From Paraburkholderia madseniana (GTDB taxonomy: Bacteria > Pseudomonadota > Gammaproteobacteria > Burkholderiales > Burkholderiaceae), in contig NZ_VOSW01000073.1 in NCBI RefSeq assembly GCF_009690905.1, forward strand, positions 1 through 46,378: a DNA stretch of 46,378 nucleotides, written 5' to 3'. Below, piece after piece: positions 14,474-22,354 of this stretch (the first letter of the stretch is position 1; every line of letters begins with the position of its first letter). A program made the translations under genes and the position numbers. A model generated the notes under the pieces. That model was not told the origin of the DNA. It did not search any database and saw only the letters and a list, made by a program, of their open reading frames with translations.

Positions 14474-15578
14474 TTAGACGCCCTGTTTCAGGCTGGCGCT
14501 GATGAACGGATCGAGGTCGCCGTCGAGCACGCTCTTGGTATTGCTGATTTCGACGTTGGTACGCAGATCCTTGATACGGCTGTTGTCCAGCACGTACGAG
14601 CGGATCTGGTGACCCCAGCCCACATCGGTCTTGCCGGCTTCGAGCTTGTCCTGCTCGGCCTGACGCTTGCGGATTTCCGCTTCGTACAGGCGCGATTTCA
14701 GCATGGCCATGGCTTCGGCGCGGTTGCGGTGCTGTGAACGATCGTTCTGGCACTGCACGACGATGCCCGACGGCATGTGCGTAATCCGCACGGCCGAATC
14801 GGTCTTGTTGATGTGCTGACCGCCCGCACCGGACGCGCGGTACGTGTCGATGCGCAGATCGGCCGGATTGATGTCGACTTCGATCGAATCGTCGATTTCC
14901 GGATACACGAACACCGACGAGAACGATGTATGGCGGCCACCCGACGAATCGAACGGCGACTTGCGCACGAGGCGGTGCACGCCGGTTTCGGTGCGCAAAA
15001 AGCCATAGGCGTATTCGCCTTCGATCTTGATCGTGGCGTTCTTGATGCCCGCGACGTCGCCTTCGGTCTGTTCCAGCACTTCGGTCTTGAAGCCCTTGCG
15101 CTCGCAGTAGCGCAGGTACTGGCGCAGCAGCATGGACGCCCAGTCGCACGCTTCGGTACCGCCGGCGCCGGCTTGAATGTCGAGGAAGGCGTTGTTCGGG
15201 TCGGCCGGATTCGCGAACATCCGGCGGAATTCCATGTCGGCGACGCGCTGCTCGAGCCCTTGGGCATCCGTTTCGCACGAGATGAGGGTTTCCTCGTCGT
15301 CTTCTTCGCGGGCCATTTCGAACAGGTCCTGCGCGTCGCGCAGGTCGTTGTCGAGCGACGTAAGCTTGCCGACGACGTCGTCGAGCAGTTTCTTTTCCCG
15401 GCCGAGGGCCTGCGCGTGCTTCGAGTCGTTCCAGACGTCCGGGTCTTCGAGTTCCCGGTTGACTTCGATTAGACGCAGTGCTTTGTCGTCGTAGTCAAAG
15501 ATACCCCCGTAGCGAGTCTGCGCGCGTGCGCAGGTCCGCCAGAGAGGCTTCGATCGCGTTGAGACGTTCCGCTTCCAT
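14474..15578 (-). CDS. prfB: Peptide chain release factor 2, expressed by programmed +1 frameshift
   Basis: Translation starts at the ATG at 15578 and reads 27 codons (MEAERLNAIEASL to RGYL), ending at an in-frame UGA (15497-15495). The second frame starts with GAC at 15496 and continues for 340 residues, making a 367-residue RF2. The slip site CTT TGA C is preceded by the Shine-Dalgarno-like CGGGGG and TAT, the classic prfB arrangement. Frame-two landmarks are the stop-codon recognition tripeptide SPF (RKSPFDSSGGRH) and the GGQ hydrolysis motif (GAGGQHINKTDS). It recognises UAA and UGA, so scarcity of RF2 raises its own synthesis. No mutation need be assumed. Confidence 0.97.
15494..15510 (-). 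promoter_or_regulatory. prfB: prfB programmed +1 frameshift signal
   Basis: On the coding (minus) strand the bases read CGG GGG TAT CTT TGA C. The G-rich stretch acts as an internal Shine-Dalgarno element, CUU is the slippery codon and UGA followed by C is a weak terminator decoded by RF2 itself. The element matches the E. coli prfB signal except for C instead of A at its first base. Confidence 0.95.
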
Positions 15579-15806
15579 GTCGATCTTTTATAGCTTCGTA
15601 AAAAGGTGAAATTATAGCCGATCGGCGCCCCGCGCCGGAGGCTTGTGAGCGATCCGGCGCGGGTTTGGGGTTGATTTTGCGGTGATTTTCGGTGCTTTCG
15701 AGCGATGCCGGGCAAGCTGCGGTACACGCGGCCATGGGTAGCCGGCGCAAGCATTGCGCGCAAATTTCGCGGCGTGGACCCGAGGCGGCGACGGCCCGTG
15801 CGCGCT

Positions 15807-17513
15807 TCAGCTCGCCGCGTGCTCGACGATCAATTGCACCCGCGATACGCCATTCCACGTGTCGCTGGCGAGCCGGTAGGCGACGGTGGTGCGCGCGGGC
15901 AGCGTGTCCGTATGGTTGAACCAGATCGCGTTGAAACGCTGGCGGCCGCGCACCAACTGCAGTTTCAGATGCTTGTCTTTCACCAGCGCCTGCGAGGCGA
16001 TGTCGAACTCGCCGGAAAACACTGGCGCCGGGAAGCCTTGGCCCCATACGGCGGCGTCGAGCATTTCGACGAATTGCGGCGTGAAATAGGCGTCTTCGAG
16101 TTCGCCGTCGGTTTCGACCGTGCGCGAAAGCGCCTCTTCGGAGAGCCATTCGCGGCCCACTGCCTCGAACGCGGCGGTGAAGCGCGGCACGTCGGCGGCG
16201 GCCATCGTCAGACCCGCTGCCATCGCGTGGCCGCCGAATTTGACGATCAGGCCCGGCTCGCGCTTCGAGATCAGATCGAGCGCGTCACGCAGATGGAAAC
16301 CCGAGATCGAACGGCCCGAGCCTTTGACGAGCTGGCCGCTGTCGTCGGCAAGCGCGAACGTGAACGACGGCCGGTGGAATTTCTCCTTCAACCGTCCGGC
16401 GACGATGCCGATCACGCCCTGGTGCCAACTCGGATTGAACAGCGTGATGGTGGTCGCGCCCTCAGGATTGATCGCCGAGAGGTCCTCGAGCGCCTGCTGC
16501 TGCATGCCGGCTTCGATTTCGCGGCGCTCGCGGTTCATCGTGTCGAGCTGCTGCGCGAGATCCCATGCGCGGCCGATGTCGTCGGTGGTCAGGCACTCGA
16601 TCCCGAGCGACATGTCCGACAGGCGGCCGGCCGCGTTCAGGCGCGGCCCGAGCGCGAAACCGAGGTCGAAGCCCGATGCACTGCGGGCGTCGCGCGCGGC
16701 CGCGCGAAAGAGGGCGGCGATGCCCGGCTGCATCTTGCCTTTGCGGATCCGCTGCAGTCCTTGCGCGACCAGCACGCGGTTATTGCCGTCGAGCTTGACC
16801 ACGTCGGCCACCGTCCCGAGCGCGACCAGATCGAGCAGGCCGTCCAGCCGCGGCTCGGGGAAATCGTCGTTGAAGGCGCCGCGGCGGCGCAATTCCGCGC
16901 GCAATGCCAGCAGCACATAAAACATCACGCCGACGCCCGCGATGCACTTGCTCGGGAACGTGCAGCCCGGCTGGTTCGGATTGACGATCGCGCGGGCCGC
17001 CGGCAGTTCGTCGCCGGGAAGGTGGTGATCGGTGACCAGCACGTCGATGCCGAGCGCGTTCGCCGCTTCCACACCATCGACGCTGGCGATGCCGTTATCG
17101 ACCGTAATCAGCAGTTCCGGCTTGCCCGACGCGCTGCGGGCGGCCAGTGCGACGATCTCAGGCGTGAGGCCATAGCCGTATTCGAAGCGGTTCGGCACCA
17201 GATATTCGATCTGACCACCGAACATGCGCAGGCCGCGTACCGCGACCGCGCAGGCGGTGGCGCCGTCGCAGTCGTAGTCGGCGACCACCAGCATGCGGCG
17301 TTTGTTCTGGATCGCGTCCGCGAGCAGCACGGCGGCGCCTTCGCAGTCTTTGAGCCCGGCGGGCGGCACGAGCCGCGCGAGACCGGTTTCGATTTCATCG
17401 GGCATGCACACGCCGCGCGCGGCGTACAGGCGCGCGAGCACCGGATGCAGGCCGTGGCGGGGGAGGACTTCGGCGTCGACGGGGGACGAGGCGCGCGTAA
17501 CGATTCGAGTCAT
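15807..17513 (-). CDS. recJ: RecJ, single-strand-specific 5'-3' DNA exonuclease
   Basis: The 568-residue DHH-superfamily nuclease acts in RecF recombination, mismatch repair and base-excision repair. Motifs in order: VADYDCDG (78-84, metal-binding Asp residues), TVDNGI (about 138-143), the DHH signature TDHHLPGDE (161-169), and later the DHHA1 domain with GGHAMAAG. Length is typical of RecJ. The start at 17513 gives MTRIVTRASS. It is followed upstream on the same strand, only 28 bp away, by the conserved unknown gene, so the two probably share a transcript, and prfB follows downstream. Confidence 0.95.
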   Translation of the reverse strand: MTRIVTRASSPVDAEVLPRHGLHPVLARLYAARGVCMPDEIETGLARLVPPAGLKDCEGAAVLLADAIQNKRRMLVVADYDCDGATACAVAVRGLRMFGGQIEYLVPNRFEYGYGLTPEIVALAARSASGKPELLITVDNGIASVDGVEAANALGIDVLVTDHHLPGDELPAARAIVNPNQPGCTFPSKCIAGVGVMFYVLLALRAELRRRGAFNDDFPEPRLDGLLDLVALGTVADVVKLDGNNRVLVAQGLQRIRKGKMQPGIAALFRAAARDARSASGFDLGFALGPRLNAAGRLSDMSLGIECLTTDDIGRAWDLAQQLDTMNRERREIEAGMQQQALEDLSAINPEGATTITLFNPSWHQGVIGIVAGRLKEKFHRPSFTFALADDSGQLVKGSGRSISGFHLRDALDLISKREPGLIVKFGGHAMAAGLTMAAADVPRFTAAFEAVGREWLSEEALSRTVETDGELEDAYFTPQFVEMLDAAVWGQGFPAPVFSGEFDIASQALVKDKHLKLQLVRGRQRFNAIWFNHTDTLPARTTVAYRLASDTWNGVSRVQLIVEHAAS

Positions 17514-17541
17514 TCGGAAAGGCCGTGGATCATTCGATAGG

Positions 17542-18675
17542 TCATTCGATAAACAGCGACGCGAACACGCGCCGTCGCCAGAATTTGCGCAGATCGCCGC
17601 GCGTGACCGTGAGCGTCACCGAACCGGTGTCGCCGCACAGCGTCAGGGCGAGTTCGTTCAAATGGCCGGATTGCAGCGCTTGCAATGCGGGTTCGAACCA
17701 GTCGGCTTGCAATGCGGCGAAAGCGTCGTTCCAGCGCGCCCAGTCCTGCTCGATGTAGGGCGCGGAGAAAGGATCGAGTTCGACCAGCGTGGCGCCGTCG
17801 GCATGTGTCTCGGCGGACGCGCCAACCGACGCGTTGCCTGACGCGCCGTTCGCCGCAGTAGCGGCCTGGAACGCCGCAAACGACGCCGGCGGCGCCGCGG
17901 TCTGGACGCCAGACGTCATGGCGAGGCCACGCGTGGCCGCCGCGTCGGAAAACACCCGCGCGAACGGGCTCCTGACCGGCTGCGCCGCGCCTTGCGCGTG
18001 AAACCAGATCGAGTTGACAGCCGGCAGGCCGCGCGCCTCGCGCGCTTCATTGACGGGATGCTCGAACCACGCCATCTGGACTTCGTTCTGCAGCTTCATC
18101 CAGGCGCGTGAACGGTCGCCGGAATGCGCTTCGTGCGGCAGCCAGATTTCGATGTTGCGGCCGCTCGCGCGCAACGGCGACGCCCCTGCCAGCGTGCCGA
18201 AGCCGTCGCCCGACAAGTACCAGCGCGCGGGCTTCGGCGCTTCGATGCGCACACCGAGTTCCTCGATCAACGGCCGGGCGACCGCCAGCAGCACGCTGGC
18301 TTCGTCGTCGGACAGTTCGAGCGAGGCCGGATCGATCAGCACCAGATGGTCGTGCGCGATGCGCACGTGCACCGGTTGTACGCAGGCCCACGTCGCAGTG
18401 CCGGGCTCGCCACCGTCGGCGCGCAGCATGTACGGGGCAAGCGGCGCTTCGTCCGCGGCCGCCGCGCCGCTCGGCAGCGCGCCGAACTGGCGCGCCACCC
18501 AGCGCTCGTGCGGCAGCGTGCGCTGAAAATCTTCACCGATCACCCGTTCGACCAGCGTCGCGCGGGCGATCAGCCGGTCGAGAGCCGGACTCTGGATGTC
18601 GTGCAGGGCGGTGGAGGCGTCCGCTGCGGCGGGCAGCGCGAAGGGCAGGAGAAGATGAAGACGGTTGGCGTGCAT
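17542..18675 (-). CDS. Conserved hypothetical protein upstream of recJ
   Basis: The product is 377 residues from the chosen ATG at 18675 (MHANRLHLLLPFALP). In-frame starts at 18687 and further upstream exist, but the N-terminal residues before 18675 look unlike protein. It resembles beta-proteobacterial proteins found beside recJ, sometimes labelled phosphoglycerate mutase-like, but I see no PGM active-site motif, so no enzymatic function is assigned. Recognisable stretches are WYLSGDGFG, IEIWLPHE, WMKLQNEVQMAWFEHPVN and VNSIWFHAQGA. The region around residues 270-305 is Ala-rich and likely a linker. Soluble, no signal peptide. Confidence 0.75.
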   Translation of the reverse strand: MHANRLHLLLPFALPAAADASTALHDIQSPALDRLIARATLVERVIGEDFQRTLPHERWVARQFGALPSGAAAADEAPLAPYMLRADGGEPGTATWACVQPVHVRIAHDHLVLIDPASLELSDDEASVLLAVARPLIEELGVRIEAPKPARWYLSGDGFGTLAGASPLRASGRNIEIWLPHEAHSGDRSRAWMKLQNEVQMAWFEHPVNEAREARGLPAVNSIWFHAQGAAQPVRSPFARVFSDAAATRGLAMTSGVQTAAPPASFAAFQAATAANGASGNASVGASAETHADGATLVELDPFSAPYIEQDWARWNDAFAALQADWFEPALQALQSGHLNELALTLCGDTGSVTLTVTRGDLRKFWRRRVFASLFIE

Positions 18676-18806
18676 GATGCTGCGCATTGTAGGGCAAAGA
18701 GTGCGAGTATTCAGACCATATCGGCGGATTCGGGCACCCCATCCGAGCCTTGCCGATGGCAGCAGCCGCGCGCGGCGGCACCGCGCCCATGACGAGGGAG
18801 ACCGAC

Positions 18807-19052
18807 ATGTCGCGTGAACTGAAAACCGAGCAGGAACTGCTTGCATTGGTCGTGCAGGCGCTCGACGCCAATCCGGCCACGGCCGGCTGGATCCCGACCG
18901 GTTTCCACGAGACCGTCGAGGACGAGGACGGCTGCAACTGGGATATCACCCATCTGCATCGCGACCGTAAGGATGCGGAAGTGCGCGACGTTGCAGCCAG
19001 CGAGGCGGCCGGGATCATCAACGATCTGCGCCGCCGCTACAACCTGAGTTAG
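18807..19052 (+). CDS. Small conserved hypothetical protein
   Basis: This 81-residue acidic soluble protein begins MSRELKTEQELLALVVQALD, followed by the motif GWIPTGFHETVEDEDGCNWDI and a C-terminal helix. No transmembrane segment or known catalytic motif is visible. The start at 18807 follows GAGGGAG by about eight bases; in-frame ATGs at 18789 and a GTG or ATG further up are less well placed. The gene is divergent from the recJ-adjacent unknown and 347 bp before lolC. Function unknown. Confidence 0.7.
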   Translation: MSRELKTEQELLALVVQALDANPATAGWIPTGFHETVEDEDGCNWDITHLHRDRKDAEVRDVAASEAAGIINDLRRRYNLS

Positions 19053-19398
19053 GGCGAGTGTCTGCGCAAGACGGCGAGCGGGCAGCGTTGCGCCGTGAGG
19101 CCGCTGCGTCTGCCGTGAGCCCAGCGTGCAAGGCCTTTGCGTGGGTTCGCGGCATTGTATGGCAAACTTCGCGCTTGATTGACGGTAGTGGCGGCAGGGA
19201 CGGGGCGATGGCTTCGGTGGCGGGGGAGGACCTGGCGCACAGGAGCGCACCGGAACGTCATACCGGAACCATCCGGGTTGCCGCGACACCAATGATCACG
19301 ACGCTCGGGCCGCATGACAGGGGCGACAGCCGCAAGCTGCCGCCGCCATGCGCGGCACAAGGCCCGCGAGCAGACGAAGAACGCAGAAAAGGATTCGC
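19053..19398. other. Intergenic region before lolC, no gene recognised
   Basis: This 346-bp stretch carries open frames on both strands, but their translations are Arg/Ala-rich and look like chance frames in GC-rich DNA. The lolC promoter is expected here; I found no convincing -35/-10 pair. Confidence 0.45.
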
Positions 19399-20652
19399 TT
19401 GAAATTTCCCTACGAATGGCAGATTGGCTGGCGCTACACCCGCGCCGGCAAACGCACGACCGGTAACGGCTTCATTTCCTTCATCGCGCTCGTGTCGATG
19501 TCGGGCATCGCGCTCGGCGTCGCGGCGCTGATCGTCGTGTTGTCCGTGATGAACGGTTTCCAGAAAGAGGTGCGGGACCGGATGCTGTCGGTGCTGGCGC
19601 ACGTCGAAATCTTTTCGCCGACTGGTTCGATGCCCAACTGGCAATTGACCGCCCAGGAAGCGCGCCAGAACAAGGAAGTGATCGGCGCCGCGCCGTATGT
19701 CGAAGCACAGGCGCTGCTCACGCGTCAGGACGCGGTGAGCGGCGTGGCGCTGCGCGGCGTCGAACCGACACTCGAACCCGAAGTATCCGACATCGGCAAG
19801 GAAATGAAGGGCGGCAAGCTGACCGACCTCGTGCCGGGCGACTTCGGCATCGTGCTGGGCGCGGACCTCGCCACCAATCTCGGCGTGACGGTCAACGACA
19901 AGATCACGCTGGTCGCGCCCGAAGGCACCATCACGCCCGCCGGCATGCTGCCTCGGCTGAAACAGTTCACCGTGGTGGGCATCTTCGAGTCGGGGCATTA
20001 CGAGTACGACAGCACGCTCGCGCTGATCAACATCAAGGACGCACAGGCGCTGTTCCGGCTATCCGCGCCGACCGGCGTGCGGCTGCGCCTGACCGACATG
20101 CAGCGGGCGCCGGAGGTCGCGCATCAACTGGCGCGCAGCCTGTCCGGCGATTTGTATATTCGCGACTGGACCCAGCAGAACAAGACCTGGTTCTCGGCGG
20201 TGCAGATCGAAAAACGCATGATGTTCATCATCCTCACGCTGATCATCGCGGTCGCGGCGTTCAATCTGGTGTCGTCGCTGGTGATGACGGTGACCAACAA
20301 GCAGGCTGACATCGCGATTCTGCGCACGCTCGGGGCGCAGCCCGGCTCGATCATGAAGATTTTCGTGGTGCAGGGCGTGACGATCGGCTTTATCGGCACG
20401 GCGACCGGGGTCGCGCTCGGCTGTCTGATCGCGTGGAGTATTCCGTGGCTCGTGCCGATGATCGAGCATCTGCTCGGCGTGCAGTTCCTGCCGCCGTCGG
20501 TGTATTTCATCAGCGAACTGCCGTCTGAACTGATTCCCGCCGACGTGGCGCGGATCGGCATCATCGCGTTTGCGATGTCGGCGCTGGCGACCCTCTATCC
20601 GAGCTGGCGTGGTGCGAAAGTCCGTCCTGCGGAGGCACTGCGCTATGAATGA
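19399..20652 (+). CDS. lolC: LolC/LolE-type lipoprotein-releasing ABC permease
   Basis: The 417-residue inner-membrane protein has the MacB/FtsX permease layout. A first membrane helix (about 24-48, FIALVSMSGIALGVAALIVVLSV) is followed by a large periplasmic domain (about 50-265) and three C-terminal helices (about 275-300, 320-350, 380-400). With LolD it extracts outer-membrane lipoproteins and passes them to LolA. The start is a TTG at 19399, preceded by AAAAGGA; this gives the family N-terminus KFPYEWQIGWRYTRAG, whereas the upstream frame codes for nothing recognisable. Only one permease gene is present, so a homodimeric arrangement is possible. It overlaps lolD by 8 bp. Confidence 0.93.
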   Translation: MKFPYEWQIGWRYTRAGKRTTGNGFISFIALVSMSGIALGVAALIVVLSVMNGFQKEVRDRMLSVLAHVEIFSPTGSMPNWQLTAQEARQNKEVIGAAPYVEAQALLTRQDAVSGVALRGVEPTLEPEVSDIGKEMKGGKLTDLVPGDFGIVLGADLATNLGVTVNDKITLVAPEGTITPAGMLPRLKQFTVVGIFESGHYEYDSTLALINIKDAQALFRLSAPTGVRLRLTDMQRAPEVAHQLARSLSGDLYIRDWTQQNKTWFSAVQIEKRMMFIILTLIIAVAAFNLVSSLVMTVTNKQADIAILRTLGAQPGSIMKIFVVQGVTIGFIGTATGVALGCLIAWSIPWLVPMIEHLLGVQFLPPSVYFISELPSELIPADVARIGIIAFAMSALATLYPSWRGAKVRPAEALRYE

Positions 20653-21388
20653 CCGTTCCACTAGCGTATCCATGGCCCCTGAAGACACCGCGCTGCATCC
20701 CTATGTGCTCGAAGCGACCGGCATTTCGAAGTCGTTCGTGCAGGGCGGCCTCAATGTGCAGGTCCTCAACAACGCGCAACTGAATGTCCGGCGCGGCGAA
20801 AAGCTGGCGATTGTCGGCGCGTCGGGTTCCGGTAAGAGCACGCTGCTGCATGTGCTCGGCGGCCTCGACGATCCGAGTGCCGGTCATGTTTCGGTGATGG
20901 GCAAGCCTTTTACGAAGCTCTCCGAGCGCGAGCGCAACGACCTGCGCAATCGCGCGCTCGGTTTCGTGTATCAGTTTCACCATCTGCTGCCGGAATTCAC
21001 CGCGCTCGACAACGTCGCCATGCCGCTGCGGATTCGCCGCATGACGACCGAGGCCGCGCGGCGCGAAGCGCTCGCGGTGCTGGAGCGCGTCGGCATGGGG
21101 CATCGGGCGAAGCATCGTCCGGGTGAACTGTCGGGCGGCGAGCGTCAACGTGTCGCGATTGCGCGGGCGTTGGTGACGAAGCCCGCCTGCGTACTCGCTG
21201 ATGAACCCACCGGCAATCTGGACGGCGGCACCGCCGACACGGTGTTCAACCTGATGCTCGAACTGTCGCAAACGCTCGACACGAGCTTCGTGATTGTCAC
21301 GCACGATCCGGAACTGGCCGGACGTTGCGACCGGATCATGCGATTGCGCGACGGCGTGTTGCACGAAGAGCCGCCGGTGCCGGTTTAA
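20645..21388 (+). CDS. lolD: LolD, ATPase of the lipoprotein-releasing ABC transporter
   Basis: The 247-residue ABC ATPase has Walker A GASGSGKST (58-66), signature LSGGERQRVAIARAL, Walker B CVLADEPTGNLDGG and switch His in VIVTHDPEL. The Q-loop region VYQFHHLLPEFTALDNV contains the LLPEFTA-type LolD motif that contacts the permease. Start at 20645 lies inside the end of lolC (ATGAATGA), indicating translational coupling. The first 15 or so residues are variable and the folded domain starts at about residue 20. Confidence 0.95.
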   Translation: MNDRSTSVSMAPEDTALHPYVLEATGISKSFVQGGLNVQVLNNAQLNVRRGEKLAIVGASGSGKSTLLHVLGGLDDPSAGHVSVMGKPFTKLSERERNDLRNRALGFVYQFHHLLPEFTALDNVAMPLRIRRMTTEAARREALAVLERVGMGHRAKHRPGELSGGERQRVAIARALVTKPACVLADEPTGNLDGGTADTVFNLMLELSQTLDTSFVIVTHDPELAGRCDRIMRLRDGVLHEEPPVPV

Positions 21389-21444
21389 GCACCGCGCGGA
21401 ACGTGAGCGATGCTCCGCCACCTCTGTCACTAGCGAGGCGCGCC

Positions 21445-22233
21445 ATGTGGATCGATACGCACTGCCATCTCGATGCGTCCGAATTCAACGCCGACCGCGC
21501 TGAAGTCGCCGATGCGGCGCGTCGAGCAGGCGTAGGGCGTATCGTGATTCCCGCGATCGGCCGCGAGAACTTCACGACGGTGCGTGAACTCGCGCACCGC
21601 ATCGACGGCGGCGCGTATGCGTTGGGCATCCATCCGCTCTTCACGCCGGGTGCTGAGGAGCGCGATCTCGAACTGCTCCGCATGGAAATCGAGGCGAGTC
21701 TCGACGATCCGCTGTTCGTCGGCATCGGCGAGATCGGTCTCGATTATTTTGTCGAAGGTCTCGACGATGCGCGCCAGCAGTTCTTCTACAACGGTCAACT
21801 TCAACTGGCGCGCGAATTCGATCTGCCGGTGATTTGCCACGTGCGCAAATCGCAGGATCAGGTGATCAAAGGGCTGCGGCGGCATCAGATTCATCGCGGC
21901 ATTGCGCACGCTTTCAACGGTAGTTTTCAGCAGGCTCAGGCGTATATCGACCAGGGCATGCATCTCGGTTTCGGCGGCAATCTGACCTTCGAGCGGGCGC
22001 GGCAAATCCGCCGTCTTGCTGAGCAATTGCCGTTCGACGCACTGGTCGTCGAGACTGACGCGCCGGACATCGCCCCTTCCTGGATGTACAAACAGCGCAA
22101 CTCGCCGGATCAGATTCCGGCCATCGGCGCGGGTCTCGCGCAACTGCGCGGCATGACCGCCGACGAAGCCGCCCTAGGCACAACGGCTAACGCGCTCGCC
22201 GCGCTGCCGCGGCTCGCACTTTCCTCTGCATAA
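21445..22233 (+). CDS. TatD-family metal-dependent hydrolase
   Basis: This 262-residue TIM-barrel hydrolase carries the TatD pattern: N-terminal metal ligands MWIDTHCHLD, GIGEIGLDYF with the bridging Glu (about 95), VICHVRKSQDQ with a ligand His, and a C-terminal ETDAPDIAP Asp. TatD-like proteins are 3'-5' DNases or related phosphoesterases. The start at 21445 follows GCGAGGCG and gives the standard N-terminus. It lies 57 bp after lolD and may belong to the same transcript. The exact paralog (TatD, YcfH or YjjV) is not decided from sequence reading. Confidence 0.92.
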   Translation: MWIDTHCHLDASEFNADRAEVADAARRAGVGRIVIPAIGRENFTTVRELAHRIDGGAYALGIHPLFTPGAEERDLELLRMEIEASLDDPLFVGIGEIGLDYFVEGLDDARQQFFYNGQLQLAREFDLPVICHVRKSQDQVIKGLRRHQIHRGIAHAFNGSFQQAQAYIDQGMHLGFGGNLTFERARQIRRLAEQLPFDALVVETDAPDIAPSWMYKQRNSPDQIPAIGAGLAQLRGMTADEAALGTTANALAALPRLALSSA

Positions 22234-22354
22234 TTGAACGCGATGGTTTGAGTGATTCGCGCCGGGCGGAACACATGCCTGGCGGGCTTGCTGACGTCTG
22301 CTCGCCGTGCGTTGCGCCGTCCGGCGATGGCTGGGCGGAAGGGGCGGAGGGCGG

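Noticed and set aside
14474..15763. Single-frame version of prfB starting at 15763
   Set aside because: The first part of that frame is Arg/Ser-rich and unlike any RF2 N-terminus; the real N-terminus is in another frame and joins through the +1 frameshift.
15705..17540. Rightward open frame (611 codons) across recJ
   Set aside because: It is antisense to RecJ, whose DHH motifs are clear on the other strand; the frame is a codon-bias shadow.
19049..19402. Open frames on both strands between the small unknown gene and lolC
   Set aside because: The translations are Arg/Ala/Gly-rich without motifs, and the rightward one overlaps the lolC start; no support as genes.
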